A DNA stretch of 64,000 nt from Eggerthella sinensis (lineage in GTDB: Bacteria; Actinomycetota; Coriobacteriia; Coriobacteriales; Eggerthellaceae). Of this stretch, positions 1 to 7,857 are shown one piece after another; positions within the stretch are counted from its first letter, which is position 1; each line of letters begins with the position of its first letter. The DNA lies in assembly GCF_003339815.1 (NCBI RefSeq), contig NZ_PPTT01000006.1:1-64000 (forward strand). Direction: 5' to 3'. The translations under genes and the position numbers were made by a program. The notes under the pieces were generated by a model. The model made no database searches. It was not told where the DNA came from and saw only the letters and a program-made list of their open reading frames with translations.

Positions 1-123
1 GGCACGTACGCCCACTACTACGAGATGCAGTTCGGCCCCGCGGACGAGGGCGCGGCAGGAGCGCGTTCGGTTGTGAAACCTCCATGCGGATTGGACTTTG
101 CGGATGATCGGGGCTTGCGGTGA
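1..123 (+). CDS. C-terminal end of an ABC transporter ATP-binding/permease protein (partial)
   Basis: The first 40 codons of the window are open and end in TGA. The residues GTYAHYYEMQFG match the usual end of exporter-type ABC proteins, where a G-x-Y-x-x-x-Y-x-x-Q-F motif follows the last helix of the nucleotide-binding domain; the complete exporter subunit ending at 54466 finishes with a comparable AYASLYESQFEQ. The rest of the gene lies upstream of the window. Only a short tail is visible, so the family call rests on this one motif. Confidence 0.55.
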   Translation, partial: GTYAHYYEMQFGPADEGAAGARSVVKPPCGLDFADDRGLR

Positions 124-131
124 GCTTTAAT

Positions 132-151
132 AGGATTTGGCCAAATCTATC
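132..151. promoter_or_regulatory. GGCC-centred palindromic element upstream of molybdoenzyme cluster A
   Basis: The sequence aggatttggccaaatctatc contains the perfect 14-bp palindrome GATTTGGCCAAATC (134-147), 118 bases before the start of the cluster A catalytic gene. Its first 13 bases (AGGATTTGGCCAA) recur exactly at 24220-24232 before cluster C, and a looser version is at 4661-4680 before cluster B. It is probably a regulator-binding site; the regulator is unknown. No convincing -35/-10 pair was found around it. Confidence 0.4.
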
Positions 152-249
152 GAGGGAGTCCACGAGAGCGCCTGACGGCTTTCTCGGAGGGGCATCCTGA
201 CACGACGAGCGACGCTTGCGCTTGAGCGCGAGCGCGACGAGGAGGTACC

Positions 250-2625
250 ATGTCAGGTACGACCAGGCCAAACACCAAGCTCACTCGCCGGAGCTTTCTG
301 AAATCCACCGGGGCTGCGGCCGGTGCGCTGAGCGTTGCCGGAGCTGCAGGCATGTTGTCCGCAGACGCGTGGCTCGCGCCGACCGAGGCGTACGCGCAAC
401 CCGAGGAGCGCGTCGCCTACACCTACCACCAGGCCCATTGCCGAGGGCATTGCATGCTCAAGTGCACCGTGCGCGACGGCCGGCTCTGCCTGATCCAGCC
501 GAACGACAAGGCGAAAGCGGGCCTGCAAACGGTCTGCCTCAAGGGTCTGTCCGAAATCCAGCACGTGTACAGCGTCGAGCGCATCCAAACGCCGCTCAAG
601 CGCGTGGGCGAGCGCGGAGCCAACGAATTCGTCGCCATTTCCTGGGACGAAGCGGTGAGCATCTTCGCCGAGAACGTGCGGAAGTGCTGGGACGCCTACG
701 GCAAAGAGAGCGTGTTCGCCAGCATCGCCATGGAGTCGGAAGTGGCTGCCGAGTTGGGCAAGCTGCTGAGCGCATCCATGGACACCGTCGGCGGCATCGA
801 CGTGGGCTACGCCAACGGCCTCGCGGCGATGTACGGCGGGGCGAAGCGCTCGGGCCCGCTCGGGGCGGTCACCGCGTTCAACGGCGTGGCCGACTGGAAG
901 AACTGCAAGACGCTGCTGTTCGTGGGCGTCAACTTCATCGAGTCGAGCCTCACGCAAACCAAGCCGTTCTTCGATGCGAAGGACGAGGGGATGTTCGCCG
1001 TCTCCATCGACCCGCACTACAGCCCCACGTCGTCGAAGTGCGACCAGTGGATTCCCATCGAGCCGGGCACCGACGCCGCGCTGTTCCTGGGAATGCTGAC
1101 CGTCGTGCTCGATAACGGCTGGTACGACGAGGAATACGTGCGCGTCCACACGTCGCTGCCGTTCCTCGTGTCCGACGCCGACGGCTCCCTGCTGGGCGAC
1201 GGCGACGGCGCGTCCTTCGTCTGGGACGAAGCCGCCGGCGAAGCGCGCCTCGCAGCCGATGCTGAATCCCCGGCTCTCGAAGGCTCCTGCGACGTGGACG
1301 GCGCGTCGTACACCACCGTGTTCTCGCTGCTCAAGCAGGGCCAGCAACGCTACGACGCGGCATGGGCGTCGAAGGTGACCGGCATCCCCGCCGACGTCAT
1401 CGAGTCCCTCGCCGAACGCTATGCCACCGGCGGCCCCGCGTGCCTCGCGGTGGGCTACGGCGGCAACGACAAGTACGGCAACGCCGACATCGCCGGTCAT
1501 GCGGCCGGCATCCTGGCCGCCGTCACGGGCAATATCGGGCGCGCCGGCGGCGGCATCGGCTATCCCGGATTCGGCTACGGCAGCGCGCCGCTGGGCGCCT
1601 GGCCGCTCGCGGCCGACATGAAGCCCACGACCCTTTCCGTGCCCGCCTTCGAGCTGCCCTACGTGGACAGCCCCGTCAAGTGCTTCATCGGCGTGGGCGA
1701 CCAGATTCAGCAGCGCTTCGCCGACCTGAACAAGCTGGACGAATGGGTGCAGGGCCTCGACTTCATCGTGTACGCCGACGTGTACCACAGCACGGGCGCG
1801 CAGTACGCCGACCTCGTGCTGCCCATCTGCTCGCGCTTCGAAAGCGACGAGTCCCTCGGCGGCGTCCGTTCGAACAAAGGCCAGGTCATGCTGCGTCAGC
1901 AGGTGCTCGAGCCGCTGTTCGAAAGCAAGACCGACTTCTCGTTCGAGCGCGAGCTGGCACGCGCCCTCGGCATCGACGCATCGCTGCCGAGCAGCAACGA
2001 GGAGCGCATCGCGCACATGCTCGACACGGCGACGAACCCCAAAGTCGCGGGCATCACGCTCGACGCGCTGCAGAACAACCAGGGCGTGCTCCCGTACCAG
2101 GGTCCCAACGCCATCCCGTTCGCGGACCAGAAGTTCCCCACGCCGTCGGGTCGCCTCGAGGTGTACTACGCCGATATGGTGAAGTTCGACCAGGCGCTTC
2201 CCACGTACGAGGCCCCTGAGGAAACCGGTCCCGATAGCAAGCTGCGCGAAACGTTCCCCCTGCAGCTGTGCCAGATGCGCACGCGCTTCCACATCCACAA
2301 CCAGTTCTGCGACGCGGAGTGGATTCGCCAGTATTCCACGGCGGCGCTGCACCTCAACCCCGTGGACATGGACGCGCGCGGCCTGGCCGACGGCGATACC
2401 GTCGAGGCGTTCAGCGATCGCGGCAGCTTCGGGTGCCCCGTCGTCGGCGACGAGTCGGTGCGACCGGGCACGGCCCGCGTCTTCGAGGGCGAGTGGTCGA
2501 AGTTCATGGCGTCGGGCAACATCCAGAACGTCACGAACCCGGGCATCTCCGACCGCGGGCGCGCTCTGCTCAACGGCCCCGTCATCCCTTACAACGACAC
2601 CCTCGTCGAAGTGAAGAAAGCGTAG
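250..2625 (+). CDS. Tat-exported molybdopterin (bis-MGD) oxidoreductase, catalytic subunit, cluster A
   Basis: This 791-residue protein belongs to the DMSO reductase superfamily. It starts with a twin-arginine signal (TRRSFLK, residues 12-18), a hydrophobic Ala/Gly stretch and a likely cleavage site after AYA (47-49). The 4Fe-4S ligands are Cys64, Cys68, Cys72 and Cys96 (in CLKG). A molybdopterin oxidoreductase core follows, and the C-terminal dinucleotide-binding domain is visible from about residue 670 (FPLQLCQMRTRFHIHNQF) through DGDTVEAFSDRGSF. A GAGGAGG ribosome site precedes the ATG. The ferredoxin and NrfD genes follow directly, so it should act outside the membrane as the terminal enzyme of a quinol-linked complex. 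The substrate cannot be read from the sequence. It is a diverged paralogue of the cluster B enzyme at 4788. Confidence 0.93.
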   Translation: MSGTTRPNTKLTRRSFLKSTGAAAGALSVAGAAGMLSADAWLAPTEAYAQPEERVAYTYHQAHCRGHCMLKCTVRDGRLCLIQPNDKAKAGLQTVCLKGLSEIQHVYSVERIQTPLKRVGERGANEFVAISWDEAVSIFAENVRKCWDAYGKESVFASIAMESEVAAELGKLLSASMDTVGGIDVGYANGLAAMYGGAKRSGPLGAVTAFNGVADWKNCKTLLFVGVNFIESSLTQTKPFFDAKDEGMFAVSIDPHYSPTSSKCDQWIPIEPGTDAALFLGMLTVVLDNGWYDEEYVRVHTSLPFLVSDADGSLLGDGDGASFVWDEAAGEARLAADAESPALEGSCDVDGASYTTVFSLLKQGQQRYDAAWASKVTGIPADVIESLAERYATGGPACLAVGYGGNDKYGNADIAGHAAGILAAVTGNIGRAGGGIGYPGFGYGSAPLGAWPLAADMKPTTLSVPAFELPYVDSPVKCFIGVGDQIQQRFADLNKLDEWVQGLDFIVYADVYHSTGAQYADLVLPICSRFESDESLGGVRSNKGQVMLRQQVLEPLFESKTDFSFERELARALGIDASLPSSNEERIAHMLDTATNPKVAGITLDALQNNQGVLPYQGPNAIPFADQKFPTPSGRLEVYYADMVKFDQALPTYEAPEETGPDSKLRETFPLQLCQMRTRFHIHNQFCDAEWIRQYSTAALHLNPVDMDARGLADGDTVEAFSDRGSFGCPVVGDESVRPGTARVFEGEWSKFMASGNIQNVTNPGISDRGRALLNGPVIPYNDTLVEVKKA

Positions 2626-2634
2626 GTGAGCCCC

Positions 2635-3252
2635 ATGACCAGATTCGGATTCGTCATCAATACCGGGCGGTGCATCGGGTGTCATACCTGCGCAAACGCC
2701 TGCAAAATGCAGAACAACGTGCCCATGGGCATGCTGTGGAACCGCGTGCTCACCGAGGGCAGCGACATCATCGACGGCGCCATCGGCCAGTACCCGAACG
2801 TCTCGCGCGCCTACCTTCCCGTGGCGTGCCAGCATTGCGAGAACCCCGCCTGCCTGCGGGTATGCCCCACCGGCGCCACGTACAAGGACGAGGTGGGCCG
2901 CGTGGAGATCGCCTACGATAAGTGCATCGGCTGCCGCACCTGCATGGCGGCCTGCCCGTACAACGCCCGCGTGTTCAACTGGAACGAGCCGCGTCGCGAC
3001 CCCGACTTCAACTACGGGGACAAGGACGTGCCTGTGCGCACGAAGGGCGTCGTGGAGAAGTGCACGATGTGCAAGGAGCGCACCGACCGCGGCGACGAGC
3101 CCATGTGCGTGGTGTGCTGCCCCACGAAGGCGCGCATCTGGGGCGATGTGGACGACCCCGCAAGCGATGTGGCGCGGATCATCCGGGAGCAGCGCACGCA
3201 CGTGCTGCTCGAAGAGCAGGGCACCCGCCCGCAAGTCCACTACCAGGGATAG
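2635..3252 (+). CDS. 4Fe-4S ferredoxin electron-transfer subunit, cluster A (DmsB/NrfC type)
   Basis: A 205-residue iron-sulfur protein that carries electrons between the NrfD subunit and the molybdoenzyme. Four cysteine groups are present: C13-x2-C16-x2-C19-x3-C23, C65-x2-C68-x4-C73-x3-C77, C97-x2-C100-x2-C103-x3-C107, and a fourth formed by CTMC at 143 and the EPMCVVCC segment. This is the full four-cluster set of the family. The ATG at 2635 is preferred over the GTG at 2626 because AGGTGAG (2624-2630) then lies at normal spacing and the protein starts as its cluster B counterpart does (MTKLGIAIN). It lies 9 bases after the catalytic gene. There is no signal peptide, as expected for a subunit co-exported with the Tat partner. 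Confidence 0.92.
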   Translation: MTRFGFVINTGRCIGCHTCANACKMQNNVPMGMLWNRVLTEGSDIIDGAIGQYPNVSRAYLPVACQHCENPACLRVCPTGATYKDEVGRVEIAYDKCIGCRTCMAACPYNARVFNWNEPRRDPDFNYGDKDVPVRTKGVVEKCTMCKERTDRGDEPMCVVCCPTKARIWGDVDDPASDVARIIREQRTHVLLEEQGTRPQVHYQG

Positions 3253-3261
3253 GGGAGCGCC

Positions 3262-4476
3262 ATGGGAACGAAAACATCGATGAAATTCAAATTCGCCTCC
3301 GTCGTGCTGGCCGTTCTGGCAGCTGCGGGCGTGGGCGCGTGGGTGTACCAGCTGATCAACGGCCTGGGCGTGACGGGCATGAACAACGGCACGTCGTGGG
3401 GCCTCTACATCACGTGCTTCATGTTCTTCGTCGGCCTGTCGGCTGGCGGCCTCATCGTGGCCTCGTCGGCTTCGGTGTTCCACATCACGCAGTTCAAGAA
3501 AGTGGCGGTGCCGGCCATCATCCTGTCCACCGTGTGCATCTGCTGTGCGGGCATGTTCGTGCTCATCGACCTCGGCGGCATCCAGCGCATCGGGAACATC
3601 CTCATGTCGCCGAACCCGTTGTCGCCGCTTCTGTGGGACATCTGCGTCATCACGTGCTACCTCGTCATCAACATCCTGTACCTGTACTTCATGACCTCGA
3701 AGCGCGCCAACCCGCGTATCGTCAGCATCATCTCGCGCTTCGCCCTGCCCATCGCCATCCTCGTGCACTCGGTGACGGCGTGGATCTTCGGCCTGCAGAT
3801 TGCCCGCGAGGGCTGGTACTCGGCCATCATGGCGCCCATCTTCGTGGCCTCGGCCATGGACTCGGGCCTGGCGCTGCTGCTCATCGTGCTCTTGGCGCTC
3901 AGCGCGGCGAAGGTGTTCGACCTGGGCCGCAAGCTCATGGGAACCTTGGCCGGGCTTTTGGCCACGTGCATCGCGGTGGACGCGTTCTTCATCGGCTGCG
4001 AGCTGCTGACGGTGGCGTATCCGCAGACGGCGGGCGGTATGGAAACGCTCGGCGAGATGTTCTTCGGCGCGACGGCCCCGTTCTTCTGGTTCGAGATCGT
4101 CGCCGGCTTGGCCCTGCCGTTCCTCATCCTCGTGTTCTCGCGCAACCGGCAGCGTCCGGCGCTCGTCATCCTGGCCTCGGCGCTTGTGGTGGTGGGCGTG
4201 TTCTTCAAGCGCGTGTGGCTGCTGTTCACCGCATTCATCCATCCCAACGTGTACGGCGCGCCGGGCATCTCGTCGGGTTCGTCGGCCGGCGTGCACGCCG
4301 ACGCTGCCGGCATCTGGTCCACCGTGGGCGTGTACGTGCCCACGTGGGTTGAGATCACCGTGGTGATTGGCGTGGTGTCGCTGGGAGCACTCGCATTCCT
4401 CGTGCTGGCGAAGAGGCTGGTCGCCCCGCAGCGCGACGAAGACCTGACGGGAGAGGGTGCCGTTCAGGGGGCATAA
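3262..4476 (+). CDS. NrfD/PsrC-type integral membrane subunit, cluster A
   Basis: A 404-residue, very hydrophobic protein with roughly nine or ten predicted membrane helices. The segment GTSWGLYITCFMFFVGLSAG and a later HSVTAWIFGLQ match the NrfD/polysulfide reductase membrane anchors that exchange electrons with (mena)quinol. It lies 9 bases after the ferredoxin gene and ends the operon. Bases 3376-3470 are identical to 7966-8060 in the cluster B paralogue, which points to recent duplication or gene conversion. The start is the ATG after AGGGGAGCGCC. Confidence 0.92.
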   Translation: MGTKTSMKFKFASVVLAVLAAAGVGAWVYQLINGLGVTGMNNGTSWGLYITCFMFFVGLSAGGLIVASSASVFHITQFKKVAVPAIILSTVCICCAGMFVLIDLGGIQRIGNILMSPNPLSPLLWDICVITCYLVINILYLYFMTSKRANPRIVSIISRFALPIAILVHSVTAWIFGLQIAREGWYSAIMAPIFVASAMDSGLALLLIVLLALSAAKVFDLGRKLMGTLAGLLATCIAVDAFFIGCELLTVAYPQTAGGMETLGEMFFGATAPFFWFEIVAGLALPFLILVFSRNRQRPALVILASALVVVGVFFKRVWLLFTAFIHPNVYGAPGISSGSSAGVHADAAGIWSTVGVYVPTWVEITVVIGVVSLGALAFLVLAKRLVAPQRDEDLTGEGAVQGA

Positions 4477-4602
4477 GGGCTTGTGCGCGGCGCCTATCCT
4501 CCTCAGTCGGCGCCGCGCACGCCTTCCCTCATGCCCGTGACGCACGTACTATGCGCGTTTCGATCAACAAAAATTATCCACAAAATAGGAGCATGACACG
4601 CG

Positions 4603-4643
4603 AAATTATCCTATGACAATCATTGATTGTCATAGGATAATTT
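4603..4643. promoter_or_regulatory. 41-base perfect palindromic operator before cluster B
   Basis: Arms 4603-4622 (AAATTATCCTATGACAATCA) and 4624-4643 are exact reverse complements around a single T. The downstream arm overlaps the promoter described at 4623-4651. Placement across the -35 and spacer is typical of a repressor or an overlapping activator site. As RNA it would form a long AT-rich hairpin, but the promoter would start transcription downstream of it, so a DNA-binding role is more likely. Confidence 0.75.
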
Positions 4644-4651
4644 TGTATAGT
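4623..4651 (+). promoter_or_regulatory. Promoter of molybdoenzyme cluster B
   Basis: A -35 box TTGATT (4623-4628) and a -10 box TATAGT (4646-4651) are separated by 17 bases, giving a predicted start near 4658 and a leader of about 130 bases. The -35 lies inside the 41-base palindrome. The word ATTGATTGTC around the -35 recurs before cluster C at 24179-24188. Confidence 0.65.
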
Positions 4652-4754
4652 GACCCCAGTGGAATCGGCCGGTTCTCACGAGGAAATGGAGGTGTCCTCG
4701 TCTACAGCTCGTTTGCCGGGCAGCGAAAACGTCAGCTCGAGGGGCGAACAAAAC

Positions 4755-4776
4755 GGGGATAATCTGACACGATCTT
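4755..4776 (+). promoter_or_regulatory. Leader block shared by clusters A, B and C
   Basis: GGGGATAATCTGACACGATC lies just before the ribosome site of the cluster B catalytic gene. Near-identical blocks are at 24351-24373 (cluster C, GGGGATATCCTGACGCGATC) and 189-206 (cluster A, GGGGCATCCTGACACGAC). Conservation in an untranslated leader suggests either shared ancestry of the 5' regions or a functional RNA or protein site; which one cannot be told from sequence. Confidence 0.45.
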
Positions 4777-4787
4777 GAGGAGGAGAA

Positions 4788-7217
4788 ATGTCAGAAACGA
4801 GCAGTCCGCATCGCGGACTCACACGCAGGGGCTTTCTCAAAGCGTCCGGCGTTGCCGCGGGGGCCTTGGGACTGGCGGGGGCGGCCAGCATGACCACGTC
4901 CGACGGTTGGCTCGCGCCAGCCAAAGCCTACGCCGAGCCCGAAGAACGCGTAGCGCATCTGTGCCACCAGTTTCATTGTTTGACCGGGTGCAACCTGAAG
5001 TGCACCATCCGCGACGAACGCGTCGCGCTCATCGAGCCGAGCGATCTCGTCGACGAGACCCACCGCACGATCTGCCTGCGCGGCATCAACGAGGTTGCGC
5101 ACATCTACTCGCAGGATCGCCTGCAGACGCCGCTCAGGCGCGTCGGCGAACGCGGCGAGGGCAAGTTCGAGCAGATCAGCTGGGACGAGGCTATCAAGGC
5201 CATCGCCGATGCATTCAAAGAGTCGCAGCAGAAGTACGGCGAGAACTCGGTGTTCGTGCGCAAGTCGACCGAGGCTTCCATCGGCTTCGACTTCATCGGA
5301 GCGCTGCTGCGCGCCGATCAGGGCGGCGAATGGGGCCTCGACCGCGGCCAGCCGAACGGCCAGACGCCTGCGTTCGGCGCGTTCAGCTATTGCCCCTCGC
5401 GCTCCATCTGGGAATTCTCCGATGCTTCCACCATCATCGAAGTGGGTCACAACCCGCTCGAGAGCGGCATCGTGTGGTCGCGTGCGCTCATGGATGCGAA
5501 GGAAGCAGGCGTGTATATCGCCGTGCTCGACCCGCGCTTCAGCGGCACGGCTTCCAAGGCCGACCTGTGGCTGCCGGTTCGTCCCGGCACCGATGCTGCC
5601 GTCATCCAGGGCATGATTCGCGCCATCGTCGACGAGCAGTGGTACGACGAGGAATTCGTCAAGGCCAACACGTCGCTGCCGTTCCTCATCGACAAGAAGA
5701 CGGGCAAGAACTACCGCTCCGACGACGAGCTGTGCCCGAACCCCACCGTCGTCACCGCGGAGGACACCGGCAAGCCGTACGTGTGGGACGAGGTTACGAA
5801 CGCGCCGGCGCTCTACGATGCGGAGGGCGTGAAGCCTGCGCTCGAGGGCAGCTGGACGGTTGACGGCAAGGAGCTGGTCACCGAGTTCTCCCTCATGAAG
5901 AAGTGGATTTCGGAATACTCGCTCGAGTGGGCGTCCGAGACGTCCGGCATCGAGCAGGATGTGATCGTCGACCTGGCCGACCGCTACGCGAACAACGGCC
6001 CGGCCATCATCGACTACGGTCTGGGAGGTCCCGACAAGTACACGAACGCCGACGTGCTGGGCCATTCCATGTCCATTCTGACTGCGCTCACCGGCAACTA
6101 CGGCCGCAAGGGCTCGGGCTTCGGCTTCTACGGCGGCGTGGGCGCCGATGATCCGGCGGCAACGCTGAACTACTGGACGTTGCCCGAAGAGTACGCCTAC
6201 AACGACTCCGGCATGGCCATGTACGACATGGTGTACAACAAGAACAACATCCACGTGGCGCTGACGTTCGGCGACGCCTTCACGCTTGAGGCGGCAAGTG
6301 CCAACGACACGCTGGAATGGGTGAAGAGCCTCGACTTCTTCGCCATCATCGACATCTACCATTCGTCGGCCGTCGACTACGCCGATATCGTCCTGCCGGC
6401 TTGCACGAAGTTCGAGTGCGAGGAGGACGTCAAGCAGCTGCGTGCCAGCTACGGCCACGTCATGCTGGCGAACGGCATGGTCGATCCGCTGTTCGAGTCG
6501 AAGAGCGACCTGCAAATCGAGCGCCTGTTGGCTGCCGAATGGGGGCTCGATCACCTGATTCCCGAGACGTACGAAGAGCTCGCGCGCTTCTCCGTGGAAG
6601 GCGTGGACAAGCTCGACCCGAACATGAAGGGCATCACGTACGACGCGCTGCTGAAGAACGGCGGCTGCATGCCGGTGGCGGGCGCGGGTCCGGACTATCG
6701 TCCCGACGGTCATGCCGACCAGGTGTACACGACGCCGTCCACGAAGATCGAGCTGTACTACGAGTACCTGCTTGACCAGGGCCATCAGTTCCCCGTGTAC
6801 GAAGATGCCAACGAGGCGTTCGAGAAGAACCCGCTGAAAGACACCTACCCGCTCTACTTCATGCAGGGCAAGTCGCGCTACCGCATTCACGCCTACTACA
6901 CCGCGTCTCCGTGGTTCCAGGAAGACTTCGGCCCCTGCGTCAACATCTTTCCGTCCGACGCGGAAGCGCGCGGCATCGAAAACGGCGACTCCGTCAAGGT
7001 GTTCAACGACCGCGGCTCGTTCGTGTGCACGGCGCGCGTGAATCCTGCGCTGCAGCCGGGCGTCCTGTTCATGGCCGAAACGACGTACACGCGGTACTAC
7101 CAGGAGGGCTTCCTTCAGAACGTGACGAACTCGGCGCGCAACGAACGCTGCTACGAGATGTTCCACGGTCCGCAGATTCCTTACAACGACACGCTCGTCC
7201 AAATTGAGAAAGCGTAG
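4788..7217 (+). CDS. Tat-exported molybdopterin (bis-MGD) oxidoreductase, catalytic subunit, cluster B
   Basis: An 809-residue DMSO reductase superfamily protein. The Tat motif is TRRGFLK (12-18) with a likely cleavage after AYA (47-49). Iron-sulfur ligands Cys64, Cys68, Cys72 and the Cys of CLRG are present, plus an extra Cys59 that cluster A replaces with Tyr. Molybdopterin domains cover most of the protein, and the C-terminal cofactor-binding domain includes NGDSVKVFNDRGSF. The end (IPYNDTLVQIEKA) closely matches cluster A. GAGGAGGAG precedes the ATG. Ferredoxin, NrfD and chaperone genes follow, so this is a complete exported oxidoreductase operon. The region before the cofactor-binding domain differs much more from cluster A than the partner subunits do, suggesting a different substrate. 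Confidence 0.93.
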   Translation: MSETSSPHRGLTRRGFLKASGVAAGALGLAGAASMTTSDGWLAPAKAYAEPEERVAHLCHQFHCLTGCNLKCTIRDERVALIEPSDLVDETHRTICLRGINEVAHIYSQDRLQTPLRRVGERGEGKFEQISWDEAIKAIADAFKESQQKYGENSVFVRKSTEASIGFDFIGALLRADQGGEWGLDRGQPNGQTPAFGAFSYCPSRSIWEFSDASTIIEVGHNPLESGIVWSRALMDAKEAGVYIAVLDPRFSGTASKADLWLPVRPGTDAAVIQGMIRAIVDEQWYDEEFVKANTSLPFLIDKKTGKNYRSDDELCPNPTVVTAEDTGKPYVWDEVTNAPALYDAEGVKPALEGSWTVDGKELVTEFSLMKKWISEYSLEWASETSGIEQDVIVDLADRYANNGPAIIDYGLGGPDKYTNADVLGHSMSILTALTGNYGRKGSGFGFYGGVGADDPAATLNYWTLPEEYAYNDSGMAMYDMVYNKNNIHVALTFGDAFTLEAASANDTLEWVKSLDFFAIIDIYHSSAVDYADIVLPACTKFECEEDVKQLRASYGHVMLANGMVDPLFESKSDLQIERLLAAEWGLDHLIPETYEELARFSVEGVDKLDPNMKGITYDALLKNGGCMPVAGAGPDYRPDGHADQVYTTPSTKIELYYEYLLDQGHQFPVYEDANEAFEKNPLKDTYPLYFMQGKSRYRIHAYYTASPWFQEDFGPCVNIFPSDAEARGIENGDSVKVFNDRGSFVCTARVNPALQPGVLFMAETTYTRYYQEGFLQNVTNSARNERCYEMFHGPQIPYNDTLVQIEKA

Positions 7218-7227
7218 GTGACGCGAC

Positions 7228-7845
7228 ATGACGAAGCTTGGAATAGCCATCAACAAAACGCGTTGCATCGGCTGTCAAACGTGCGCCCACGCTTGCAAGA
7301 TGCAGAACAACGTTCCCTCCGGCATGCGCTGGAACCGCGTGCTCACCGAAGGCTGCGACGTGGAAGACGGCGCGCTCGGTCAGTTTCCGAATCTGAGCAG
7401 GGGATACTTGCCGGTTGCCTGCCAGCATTGCGAGAACCCGGCTTGCCAGCGGGTGTGCCCGACGGGCGCCACGTACAAGGACGATAAGGGCCGCGTGGAA
7501 GTGGATTACGACAAGTGCATCGGTTGTCGCATGTGCATGGCGGCCTGCCCGTACAATGCCCGCGTGTTCAACTGGAACGAGCCTTCGCGCGATCCCGACT
7601 TCAACTACGGCGACAAGGACGTGCCCGTGCGCGGCAAGGGCGTCGTGGAGAAGTGCACGATGTGCAAGGAGCGCACCGACCGCGGCGACGAGCCGATGTG
7701 CGTGGCATGCTGCCCGACCCGCGCGCGCACCTTCGGCGACTTGGACGATCCGAACAGCGAGATATCGCAGCTCGTCGTCAAGCGCAAGGCCGGCGTGCTG
7801 CTTGAAGAGCAGGGTACGCATCCGCAACTTTACTACTTCGATTAA
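7228..7845 (+). CDS. 4Fe-4S ferredoxin electron-transfer subunit, cluster B
   Basis: A 205-residue four-cluster ferredoxin that is nearly collinear with the cluster A protein. It begins MTKLGIAINKTRCIGCQTC and keeps all four cysteine groups, including CQHCENPACQRVC, CIGCRMCMAAC and the CTMC/EPMCVACC pair. It lies 10 bases after the catalytic gene and passes electrons between the NrfD subunit and the molybdoenzyme. The high similarity to 2635-3252 supports a tandem operon duplication. Confidence 0.92.
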   Translation: MTKLGIAINKTRCIGCQTCAHACKMQNNVPSGMRWNRVLTEGCDVEDGALGQFPNLSRGYLPVACQHCENPACQRVCPTGATYKDDKGRVEVDYDKCIGCRMCMAACPYNARVFNWNEPSRDPDFNYGDKDVPVRGKGVVEKCTMCKERTDRGDEPMCVACCPTRARTFGDLDDPNSEISQLVVKRKAGVLLEEQGTHPQLYYFD

Positions 7846-7857
7846 GGGGTGCGAATC

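Larger units (their letters stand above)
4477..4787. other. 311-base intergenic region between clusters A and B
   Basis: This non-coding, AT-richer stretch holds a 41-base perfect palindrome (4603-4643) with an embedded promoter (4623-4651), a partial extra copy of the palindrome arm (AAATTATCC at 4571-4579, 32 bases upstream of the same word at 4603), a GGCC-centred element (4661-4680) and a leader block shared with clusters A and C (4755-4776). No open frame or clear rho-independent terminator for cluster A was seen. Confidence 0.7.

Noticed and set aside
253-4545. Very long minus-strand open frame across cluster A (1430 codons)
   Set aside because: It is antisense to three clear genes, rich in Arg/His/Ala as expected from GC-rich codon mirrors, and has no domain or start signal. 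The same applies to the minus-strand frames at 10896-13469, 13509-15614 and 55254-59000.
4603-4643. The 41-base palindrome as the terminator of cluster A
   Set aside because: The stem is AT-rich, lies about 130 bases after the stop, and overlaps a well-spaced promoter, so an operator is the better reading.
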